This document shows, one piece after another, positions 55,056 to 64,000 of a DNA stretch of 64,000 bases (within the stretch, counting starts at the first letter, position 1; each line of letters starts with the position of its first letter). The position numbers were made by a program, and so were the translations under genes. The stretch is from Vinca minor (lineage: Eukaryota > Streptophyta > Magnoliopsida > Gentianales > Apocynaceae), in assembly GCA_026122235.1 (NCBI GenBank), contig JAOCZM010000011.1:5128501-5192500 (forward strand). Reading direction: 5' to 3'. Below the pieces are notes generated by a model. That model was given only the letters and a program-made list of their open reading frames with translations, made no database searches and was not told where the DNA came from.

Positions 55056-57400
55056 ATTATGTTATAGTCTATCAATAATCTATAGTAATTTTGTATTGAA
55101 TAAATAAATAATTTGATATTATTGTACTGATGGATGCAATGTACAAATTTATTGTATGCAGATAATGATAATAGACTTCAAATTGACATATCCCAGTGGA
55201 ACTGCAACTGCACATTTAATTAATAGCTTCCATACTCCTGAAGGGGCCAAGCTAGCTAAGTAAGATGCTATCTATCATAGATTTTATAATTTTTTACTGT
55301 AATCTCTTGAACTATGAGTAAGGTGTTCGATTGTTAAGCTATTATTATCTAAACTGCGAAGGAAGTTTTGATGATTAATGTTCACATTTTCAAGTAAAAT
55401 ATCAAAGATTTCTCATCATTGAAATTCATTGCAGGAAACAAGTGAGGGAGTTGGGAAAGTTCTTTTCTTTCAGCTTCTTGTGGGGTTTCTTCCAATGGTT
55501 CTTCACTGGTGGTGACCACTGTGGATTTGTAGACTTCCCTACATTTGGATTAGAAGCACATAAAAACAGGTAAACATATCAAATATATAGTATTGTTCAA
55601 GCCTATAAGGGCAATGCGATTAGTCAAAGCCTATAAGTTCGCTTCAATCCAAATAATGTTGATGCACGTGGAGCAATTTTATTGATGTAAAATGTACGAA
55701 AATTGAGGAATATATAGGGCCTTTGTATCGACAAGACTTAAGAAGTTGTCGATTTATATCCCTTCATTTGAAGAACCTAGGGCTTCTAACAATAGGCTTA
55801 GAACTTCAAAATTCAAGGTTAAATAAGCATAAACTTTAAACTTGATTGTACATGAAATATTGAAGGTTAATCATGCTTCCTTCTTTCTACTTCTATAGCC
55901 TTAGAATCACTCATCAATCTGTTCAAGTCTTAATCTTGAAATTGCAGGTTTTACTTCGATTTCTCGGCAACCTATGTTGGAGTTGGGATGATCTGCCCTC
56001 ACATCATCAATGTCTCTGTGCTAGTCGGAGGAATTCTTTCTTGGGGACTCATGTGGCCTCTAATATCAACTAGAGAAGGTGATTGGTATCCTAAAGGCCT
56101 TGGTAATACTAGTTTGCAGGGCCTTCAAGGCTATAAGGTAGATAACCACAAATACTTTGCTTCACTTGGTATTTCTACTACCTCTACTCGGAACTGAATG
56201 TCTATAGGAAACTGTCCATCAAGTTATAGACCGACGGAGTAATTATACTTAAATCTCTTTACTAATGAATTCAACTCCTACCATTCTCTATAGGTTTTCA
56301 TTGGCATTGCTATGATTCTTGGAGATGGCATCTACAACTTTTTCAAGGTGCTTAGTCGAACCATAGCTGGTCTGATAACCAAAATTCACGACAAAAATGT
56401 CAGCATGCATCTTCCCACTGCAAATAATAATTCACTTGCTACCAAGTCTCTCAGCTTCAATGATGAACGCCGGACACAGCTTTTTCTGAAAGATCAGATT
56501 CCAACGGCGTTTGCTGCCGGAGGTTATATCACCATTGCAGTCATCTCTACCATAACACTTCCTCATATCTTTCCTGAGCTCAAGTGGTACCACATTGTTG
56601 TCATCTACGTTTTTGCCCCAGTTTTGGCCTTCTGCAATGCCTTCGGATGCGGGCTAACAGACTGGTCGCTCGCGTCGACTTACGGAAAGTTGGCCATCTT
56701 CACCATAGGAGCATGGGCTGGTTCTGCACACGGTGGAGTTCTTGCTGGCTTAGCAGCATGTGGAGTAATGATGAACATTGTTGCTACGGCTTCTGACCTA
56801 ATGCAAGATTTCAAAACTGGGTACCTAACCTTGGCTTCACCGCGATCCATGTTCGTGAGCCAAGTCATCGGCACTGCAATCGGGTGCGTAGTTTCCCCCT
56901 GCGTTTTCTGGATCTTCTTCAAGGCATTCCCTGATCTAGGGTTACCAGGAACTGCATATCCGGCTCCCTTTGCAACTGTTTACTATAACATGGCTAAATT
57001 AGGGGTTGAAGGCTTCTCAGCATTGCCAAAGGATTGCCTAAGGTTGTGCTATGGTTTCTTCGCTGCTGCAATTTTCATAAACCTACTTAGGGATTCTATT
57101 GGAAAGAAGTGGGCTAAGTTTATTCCTCTTCCAATGGCAATGGCAATACCATTCTATCTTGGAACTTATTTTGCAATCGATATGTTTGTTGGCACGGTGA
57201 TTCTCTATGTTTGGCAGAGGATAGATAAGGTCAAGGCCGATGCTTTTGCACCAGCAGTGGCTTCAGGTTTGATCTGTGGGGATGGCATATGGACTCTGCC
57301 TAGTTCTATTCTTGCCCTGGTTGGGGTTCAACCTCCTATTTGCATGAAGTTCCTGTCAAGAACTACAAATGCTAAGGTAGATAAGTATTTAGGTTTATAG
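51922..57400 (+). CDS. Yellow-stripe-like (YSL) oligopeptide-family transporter, complete
   Basis: Six exons (51922-52354, 54789-54952, 55162-55259, 55435-55569, 55948-56137, 56294-57400) sum to 2127 nt with matching phases, giving 708 residues, the usual YSL length. The N-terminal ~55 residues are acidic/basic and cytosolic (EEEEEGIIIRKNGEKEEEKE). Then come WKKQLTGRAFAVSFML, KLNLTTGIIPSLNVSAG, the OPT signature region LTYPSGTATAHLINSFHTPE, CGLTDWSLASTYGKLAIF, GGVLAGLAACGVMM, ASDLMQDFKTGYLTLASP and a C-terminus ADAFAPAVASGLICGDGIW. Many hydrophobic segments fit a polytopic membrane protein. YSL proteins move metal-nicotianamine or related complexes; by memory the sequence is nearest the YSL5/7/8 group, whose substrates differ from the classic iron YSLs. 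Intron 1 (2.4 kb) contains a MULE-type MITE and a SINE-bearing tandem duplication, and intron 2 an AT microsatellite. Confidence 0.96.
52437..52593. mobile_element. Mutator-type MITE in YSL intron 1
   Basis: Sister of 16133-16271: GGTGAAAATCCTCTGTCC at the left, TAGAATTTTTTGCCA at the right, and the shared core TTTACTATATAAATATTTTT. Perfect 9-bp duplications TCTTTGCGG flank it at 52428-52436 and 52594-52602. Confidence 0.82.
53175..54480 (+). repeat. Tandem duplication (~645-bp unit) containing SINE family D, YSL intron 1
   Basis: Unit 1 (about 53175-53821) and unit 2 (about 53822-54480) each start with a SINE-D copy (GATTCGATTCCCACAGTGGAC / GTTCGATTCTCACAGTGGAC). Each then carries the same downstream DNA (GTAGTCACTTCTTATCTAAT, GAGAATTATCAGTAGAATAAA, AACGACAACGTATGGCTG, ACTCCCTCCATTACTTAATA). 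Small differences show the duplication is not brand new. Because the SINE is in both units it arrived before the duplication. Confidence 0.82.
54999..55053. repeat. AT microsatellite in YSL intron 2
   Basis: About 27 uninterrupted AT units, shortly after the exon 2 donor at 54953. Confidence 0.95.
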
Positions 57401-58140
57401 AACCCAGTACTGAGTCGAAGATTTGGGACCTCTGTTAAGAACACCCTGCAGTTTCAGGCACCTGTTCGAGGTGAACAAGAAGTTGAATGTACATTAATCA
57501 ATATTGTATAATATATGGGAATAAGATTGTGGATACAAAACTAAATATGATTTATATTTGCTAACTTATTATAGACATGTCCGATATAGATTTTTTAAGA
57601 AATCCAATCGTCAACAGCATCTTGCATCAACTCTACTTGTATCTAATAAAAGTAACATTAAAATAAAATGTCAAATCTAGACTTCCGAAATATTAACACC
57701 CAAGGAGAACACTAGAGAGAACGAAATCCAAGTAATAGCTAGCAACTAATCTATAAAAGCGACTATTAAACATGAAAATCAGCATTAAGAGCAATTAAGC
57801 AATTAATTAAAGCGAATTAGAGATCAAAGTCAAAGTGAAAGAACAAATTACAAATTCAGAAGCAAATATTTTCTGTATTAAGTTGAATTTTCACGTTTTC
57901 TCAATCAAAAGCATGCAAATCTGCATGAAATGTCAAAGTCCTGTCAGTTAACTTAGATGTGAACTGTCTATGAAAGGGGATGTTGTTGATCGTCCTGTTT
58001 TCTGCGTCGACTAAAGGCATTTCTACAGTCTGCCCCCAAACCTGCACTGCTTCTGCCAATGGCATAAACAGAAGATAATATTAGTGGCGCCAGAAGCTGC
58101 TGACCTCTCTGCAGAATTTTCTGTTATATTTTTTCTACCA
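57401..58140. other. Region between YSL and the RTE insertion, no gene seen
   Basis: Holds the YSL 3' untranslated region. No motif-bearing frame on either strand. The minus-strand gene at 60-64 kb might extend its 3' untranslated region towards here. Confidence 0.3.
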
Positions 58141-58156
58141 TAAAAGCAGCAATATA

Positions 58157-59723
58157 GAGAGAGAATGTTCAAAGGAAAGAAGTGCAAGAGGCCCTTAAAA
58201 GGATGAAACCAAAGAAGGCAGTAGGACCTGATAGTATACCAATTGAGGTTTGGAAGTGTTTAGGAGAAATAGGTGTTGAGTGGTTGACTAACCTTTTTAA
58301 TAAAATACTTAGAGTTGAGAAGATGCCAATAGAGTGGAGGAAAAGTACTTTGGTGCCATTATATAAGAATAAAGGAGATGTTCAAGACTGTTCAAATTAT
58401 CGTGGTATTAAGCTTATGAGTCATACTATGAAGTTGTGGGAAAGGGTAATTGAGCATAGATTGAGAAAAATTGTGAGCATTTCAGAGAACCAATTCGGTT
58501 TTATGCCCGGACGATCAACTATGGAAGCAATACATCTACTAAGGCGAGTTGATTGAGCGTTATAGAGAGAGAATGAAGGACCTGCATATGGTGTTCATAG
58601 ATTTGGAAAAAAGCTTACGATAAGGTTCCCCGAGAGGTAATTTGGTGGGTGATGGCTAAGAAAGGTATATCTCGGAAGTATATTGATCTTATTAAGGATA
58701 TGTATGAGGGAGTCGGCACGAGTGTCGAGTTTGTGGCGGGATAAGTGAAGAGTTTCCTATTACAATTGGGGTGCATCGAGGTTCGAGCACTTAGTCCTTT
58801 TACATTTACAATGGTTATGGATGAGCCCGACCCGGTGTATACAAGATCCGATGCAGTGGTGCATCTTTGTTTCTTGATGATATAGTTTTGATTGATGAGA
58901 CAAGAGCGGGTGTTAATGCGAGTTGGATGTATGGAGACAAACCTTAGAATCTAAAGGTTTTAGGATTAGTAGAAGTAAAAAGCAGTATATGGAATGTAAG
59001 TTTAGCACTAGCGAGCGATAGAGCAAAGCTGTAGTAACTTTGGGTGACAAAAATATCTCGAGAGAGTGAGTATTTTCGATACCTTGGTTCTATTATTCGG
59101 AGGGACGGAGAGCTTGACGGAGATGTAGCGCATCGAGTTAAAGGCTGGTTGGTTGAAATGGAAGAGTGCGACGGGTGTTTTGTGTGATCGTAATGTACTG
59201 CTGAGATTGAAAGGAAAGTTTTCTGAGAACCAGTTGTTAGGCCGGCATCATTATATGAGTACGAGAATGTTGGGCAACTAAGAGGTGTCATATTCGAGAA
59301 AAATGCATGTAGCGGAGATGCGTATGTTAAGATGGATGTGTGGGCATACGAGAATGGATAAGAGTGAGGAATGAGACTATTCGGGAAGAAGGTTGGTGTA
59401 GCACCTATTGAAGACAAGGTGAGAGAGAACCGTTTGCGTTGGTTTGGGCACATTAGACGAAGGCCAAGTGATGCTCCGGTTAGGAGAATTGAAGGATTGT
59501 GTAATATAGATGGCGTAAGAGGTAGAGGGAGACCGAGGAAAGACTTGGACGGAGGTGATAAAAGGGGATATGAATCTGCTAGAACTAGATGAGGATTGTG
59601 TTTGGGATCGAAAGAAGTGGAGAGAATGCATCCATGTGGATGACCTTACGTGATTCTTACTTTGGTTCATGTAGCCGACCCCAATCTGTTGGGATTAAGG
59701 CTTGGTTGTTGTTGTTGTTGTTG
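58157..59723 (+). mobile_element. RTE-type LINE, 5'-truncated, perfect 16-bp target duplication
   Basis: Flanked by TAAAAGCAGCAATATA at 58141-58156 and 59724-59739. The 3' end carries the family-typical GTAGCCGACCCCAATCTG, then GGATTAAGGCTTGGTTG and a (TTG)n tail instead of poly-A. It holds most of the reverse transcriptase and the C-terminal tail but not the endonuclease. Confidence 0.93.
58182..59592 (+). pseudogene. RTE reverse transcriptase relic
   Basis: Begins inside the reverse transcriptase with EALKRMKPKKAVGPDSIPIE, continues to WRKSTLVPLYKNKGD, NYRGIKLMSHTMKLWERVIE and ENQFGFMPGRSTMEAIHLL (one open frame to 58556). It then changes frame for VFIDLEK-AYDKVPRE (58.6 kb), the D-D box region DDIVLIDETRAGVN (58.88-58.92 kb), ESKGFRISR, LGSII-RDGE and NRLRWFGHIRRRPSDAPVRR (59.43 kb). 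Most frame breaks are single-base and lie in GC/CTG contexts. Non-LTR retrotransposons of this clade integrate by target-primed reverse transcription. Confidence 0.9.
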
Positions 59724-59739
59724 TAAAAGCAGCAATATA

Positions 59740-60054
59740 TCAAATATCCGATTATATGATTTTCATGTTTTACATCATACTCCCTCCATTTAGAATTGAA
59801 TGTCCATGTTCCTATTAACTAAATATTAACTCCTCCACATAAAGATGGGGGATGTGGGTGGTGGTGCTGGGGAAGGGGGGGGGGGGATTGGAGAAAAGGA
59901 AGCAAAAGAGAAACAGTAAAGTAAGCAAATACTTCAAGAGTCAAATCAACAAAGAAAACTGAGATATTCGTTTGGAAATGATGTTCCGGATCTCACCTGA
60001 AATCTTTTGATAACTTATTCCGCGGGCATTTGTTTAATTCGTCAATATCAAGAG
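59740..60054. other. Spacer with a MITE end and a G run
   Basis: CATACTCCCTCCATTTAGAATT near 59776 looks like a Stowaway-type MITE end. A run of about a dozen G lies at 59876-59887. This is probably the 3' untranslated or downstream region of the minus-strand gene at 60-64 kb. Confidence 0.35.
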
Positions 60055-63000
60055 TCAGGCAGCCCAATCATCATCACTGGACTCGATGTTTTCCTGCATT
60101 CAATATACAATTTACCTAATTGAAATCATATTAACAACCGCAATCGAAATTCATTTCTAAAGTTTGTAGTCCAAATATAGATCATTAATACTGAACTTTT
60201 TGATGAACTTTTACCAATACCATGCTATTAGATGTGAAGTGATATTGCATCAATTTATCTAACCTGTGATGTGCTAGTGAACTCCTCAATGTCATCAACA
60301 GCTTCAACCTGCATAAGTGCAACACTGTCCTTGGTAAACTTCTCACTGGAGCCAAAATACCATTCTTTATATCATAAGTATATTCAATGAGACAACAGGA
60401 CAAGACAATAATGAAATATAGTGCAAGAAGTCATCCTCTAAGCAAAATACCATTCTTTATATCACAGGTATACTCAATGAGACAACAGAACAAGACAATA
60501 ATGAAATATAATGTAAGAAGTCATCCTCCAAGCCAAGCCATAAAAAAACTGGATGGTACTCAATTGGAGGGTTGTGATTTTACATTCTGTACAAGTTGAT
60601 TCATTATATAACAGAGGTGCAAAATTATTCAAGGAATATTCTATGGCCAGGATAGAAAGGTTAACCTTGGTCAGTTTCTTCTGTACAGTAAGCTGAACCT
60701 TAGCTTTTTTCTTCTGTACTGTGTTTTCTGTCCATACATATAGCCAAAGGCAAAATCAAACAACAATTCATTTTAAATTTTGGATCATCCAACATATTGT
60801 GTTACAAATTGACACAAGTATGAACTCAAAACTCTCAAAAAGATTGGATATCCATCTACAATTCAGCCAACCAATGAATCCAGCAAAAGGAGAACTGATG
60901 TATAGATAAAATGGATCGAATTCCATTCAGAAAGCAGAGCTATTGCATATTAAGCCATCCAAGTTCAACAAAGAGTAGATCATCCATTCAAACCAGGAAA
61001 GAGTACCGGAGTCCTGGGTGGAAATTTGTCAAGAAGAGTTTCCAAGTCCACTAGTCCTTACTCCTTAAGTTATTCTCAAATATAAGGCAGGATTTTGAAC
61101 ACATGAAGTATTCCAGATTAATAGAAAATATATGCTGGAAAGGCCTTGACTAGAGTACAGACAAAACAGTTAATAAATTGAAAGTATCCAAATTCTTGTT
61201 CTGAAATCTTCCCTTCACAAAATTCTTAGGCTAAAATCTCTTAGAAAAATATACTGAAAATTTCTGAAGCATCCTTGACCACTTTCTGAAGTCAAATTCC
61301 GGGGTGGGCAAGAGGGAGGGAGAGGACAGTCTAACCAGCTTTATTTTCTTCAATTGCTTTTCCCTTCCTCTTGGACCCAGATACCTACAAGGCAGCTGAT
61401 ATTAGAACAACATGCATCACACTCAACAACAAAAAGCTCTTACGGGCAAAGCTGTAATAACTGCTTTGTTACTAGATAAAGGAAATTAAGACATCAATCC
61501 AAGTTATGCCAGGAAAAAATTCAATGTAAAAGAAAAATACACCCCACCTTGACATCATCCTCCTTATCTTCAACATCTGTATGCATCCCCTGATAATGGA
61601 ACAAAAGACATTAATGGCAAATTTTATCTGCAGTACAAAAACTACCAATTATTCAAAATTAGAATCACAGTTAAAAACAGCTAGCAAAAATCTTACTCCT
61701 CTTCAGAAACAAGCGACTGATCTCGCATTCAGTTATCCTTTAAAAATGCAAATGAGAGGCCTCAACAAGTATGTGTCTGCTGGTTATAAAACTCCACATG
61801 ATGAAAAAGTAGAAAAAAATTTGCTCGAAAAGTTAACTCAAGTAAAATTTAGGTAATTTCAGGAAAGACATTCATCATAGCCATTTGAAAACTTTAATTT
61901 GCCAAGTTTTTTATTCAAAGGTGCTAAAAGGGTCTGTAGTTAATTTGAGAAAACTACCCCAAAAAGATTCCCCTTTCAGTATGTGTAGGTCTCCTTGAAT
62001 TCAAGTACTATTTAACACTTTCCTTGCTGTAAATTTGGTACTTCATTGAGTTCTGGAACCTTACCTTTTTCCCAGCTTTCTTAAATAATGTGGATATAGT
62101 AGCTTGAACCATAGGCACTTTATTACGCTGTGCACGTTCCTTGGTTTTTAAGGCTGATTTGGCAGGCTGTTTTCTTTTTTCCGTGACTGGAGTAGCTATT
62201 TGAGTATCAGCTTTATCAATGTCAAGCACTACATGGTGGGAACTACCTGTCTGTTTATACCTTAAGGAAACCAGCATGTCAAGATGGAAAGATGGTATGT
62301 GCAACACATTTACAGATATAAGCACAATAGTTAGAATGATAGTCATTGCAATAAGGAAATTAGCATTGTAGGTCCTCAACATTTTGTAAAATACCATCTC
62401 CATCCTAAACATTTATTTTAGCTTTTCTCGTCAAGAATTTTTTCAATGTCCCAAAATGGTCCTAGGGGCTATTCTTTTAGCATATTTGAGGGGTAAAGTC
62501 CTTACAATCATCCCCTCCCAAAACTGAATAGGCCAGGAATTACTCCACTTAGATTATTCTACCCTTTTATGAATAGTTTCATCCTTTCAAGATGCAGCAA
62601 AAATGTCTCTTTTTCGGAGTCTGAAATGTTAATGGATGAAAGAAGACCAAAAAAATAAATGTTTGAAGATGAAAATAGAAATCCGTAGAAAGTTTGAGGA
62701 CCAAAAATATTAATTACTCAAAGAAGAACAGAATCATAGTAACAAAGATAATGAACATAAAATTTGAGAGGATATTTTTCAAGTCATCACTTTTCAAATC
62801 TTCAGTGTCGACTTTATCTTCCTCTTCTTCAGAAGTTTCACCATCATTTAATACAAAATCATCTCCAGAAGAACCTTCTGCAAACCTGAGGTGAGTGTCT
62901 CTTTAGCAGCCAGTGAAGTAAACTAAGCCTTAAACTAATTAGATATTAGGAAACTAAAACTTAACATACATTTCTGACAGTTTTCTTATTTCATACGATC

Positions 63001-64000
63001 ATAGAAAGGATAAAACTTAAGAGGATCATGCCATTGTTCCAAAGTTTCTGGTGCAAGTAGCAAACTTGACCGATTAAACTGAAGTATAGATGAAAGGATT
63101 CCAATAAGTATCAGCACAAGAGTTTCAGGATGATTTTTACAATCAAATGAAAATAGAATACAACAAAAGAGTCAGGTATTTGGGTTTTTGTCGAGAAGTC
63201 GGATATTGTTTACGGGGCTGAAAATTCATCCATGTGTTTCATACATTAAGAAAGAATTACGCGGGAAAAGTAATCGATTATAGTCTACAATGCATGTTGC
63301 ATTCGTTTGTTTTGTATGATTAGGAAGTAATTGCGCAGCCCATTTTTTATTACCATCAAATCTACTTCACAGGATTTAGAAGATTAGGATATAAACATCT
63401 TTCTTTCCATCCTTCTTGTCTACATTATAAGCTTAAAATGGTTGGTCGTGGTATAATCTACACATGCTTGTCAACAATTTTCCTTAATTGTTTTGTTTAA
63501 GCATGTAGAATTAGCACAAGAAATGTTAAATTTTGTTTCGCGTTAAAAGTTTAATATTGACAGCAAGAAAATACATTTTATGTTGGTAGAGTACAGTGAA
63601 TTAAATAGAAAAAACATACTTGAATGTTTTCCCTGTCGTCCTAGCTGAATGCCGAGTTGGAGTTACTTCGGCCAATTCTTTGGAGTCATTCAAACTATCG
63701 GAGGAATCCTCTTCTAATTCACATTTAGGAGATCGTTCTTCCCCAAGTTTTACTCCAGGTTTGCTGGCAGTTGGTTTCTTATCACACGTTGCACCGGCAC
63801 CACCTTTAAAATCATACTCCACTTGTTCCTGTGAACAAGATTTTTTCAATAACTTAGCTATAACCAACAGAATTTGGCATACACGCTTGAGACACTAACT
63901 AATCTACCATCAAATTGAGCAATCTGATAAGAGGTTCAGTGGAACAACTTAACTGAGGGCTTACCACATTCAGTTCTGTAGGAAACTCAAGACGTGCTTC
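60055..64000 (-). CDS. Unidentified acidic/lysine-rich, probably nuclear, protein (3' part; 5' end outside window)
   Basis: Exons read on the minus strand: 64000-63965 (ARLEFPTELNV), 63828-63620 (EQVEYDFKGGAG to TPTRHSARTTGKTF), about 62881-62790 (EGSSGDDFVLNDGETSEEEE), 62250-62065 (TGSSHHVVLDIDKADT to VQATISTLFKKAGKK), 61589-61548 (GMHTDVEDKEDDVK), 61384-61336 (VSGSKRKGKAIEENKA), 60727-60666 (ENTVQKKKAKVQLTVQKKL), 60308-60264 (VEAVDDIEEFTSTSQ) and 60093-60055 (ENIESSDDDWAA, stop). The last six join without phase conflict; the join around 62.9-63.6 kb is unresolved and may hide an exon. Basic KRK/KKK clusters and acidic SSDDD/EEEE runs suggest a chromatin or DNA-repair factor. QATISTLF resembles a PCNA-interacting (PIP) box. 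I do not recognise the family. Confidence 0.7.

Noticed and set aside
59371..59592. Separate small gene with NRLRWFGHIRRRPSD motif
   Set aside because: It is the C-terminal tail of the RTE element between the 16-bp duplications, not an independent gene.

Overview
This is plant nuclear DNA, most likely from a eudicot. The coding sequences are split by short GT-AG introns, the intergenic DNA is strongly AT-rich, and the window is full of plant repeat types: Ty1/copia, Mutator-like elements, hAT MITEs, RTE and L1 LINEs and tRNA-derived SINEs. No species can be named from the sequence. All exon coordinates were worked out by hand from reading frame, splice sites and recalled family sequence; nothing was aligned by program.

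Layout. (1) 0.6-3.1 kb, minus strand: a six-exon fatty-acid 2-hydroxylase paralogue (FAH copy 1), fully in frame but lacking several family histidines. (2) 3.7-13.2 kb: a composite Mutator-like (MULE) region with ends built from ACTTCCGTTAT palindromes. It carries decayed genes for a plant mobile domain (PMD) protein, a Myb/SANT-like protein, a MuDR transposase and a possible B3-like protein. (3) 13.2-17.3 kb: a second MULE-like inverted-repeat element and MITEs. (4) 17.33-25.12 kb: a complete but frame-broken Ty1/copia retrotransposon with two LTRs, inserted in an AT microsatellite. (5) 26.0-28.2 kb, plus strand: FAH copy 2, with the histidine motifs intact but a probable one-base defect at exon 2. 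(6) 28.4-39.4 kb, minus strand: an apparently intact MSH5 gene of 34 coding exons (808 residues), whose exon phases all agree. (7) 39.8-51.9 kb: a repeat-rich gap with a CPL4-like C-terminal fragment, SINEs, hAT and MULE MITEs, a copia primer-binding-site relic and a recent L1-type LINE 3' end with an open 319-codon frame. (8) 51.9-57.4 kb, plus strand: an intact yellow-stripe-like (YSL) transporter of six exons (708 residues). (9) 58.16-59.72 kb: a 5'-truncated RTE retrotransposon between perfect 16-bp target duplications. (10) 60.05-64.0 kb, minus strand: the 3' part of an unidentified acidic/lysine-rich, probably nuclear, protein gene that runs off the window.

The host genes have unrelated jobs: sphingolipid fatty-acid hydroxylation, meiotic crossover formation and metal-chelate transport. 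They do not form a pathway. FAH copy 2 and MSH5 are convergent, with about 220 bp between their stop codons. The most unusual content is the PMD/Myb-SANT/MuDR/B3-like composite element and the FAH paralogue that stays in frame after losing metal-ligand histidines. Many frame breaks in the transposons fall where one copy reads CAG/CTG and the other CG/CGAG, so part of the decay may be a sequencing artefact at methylated CHG sites.
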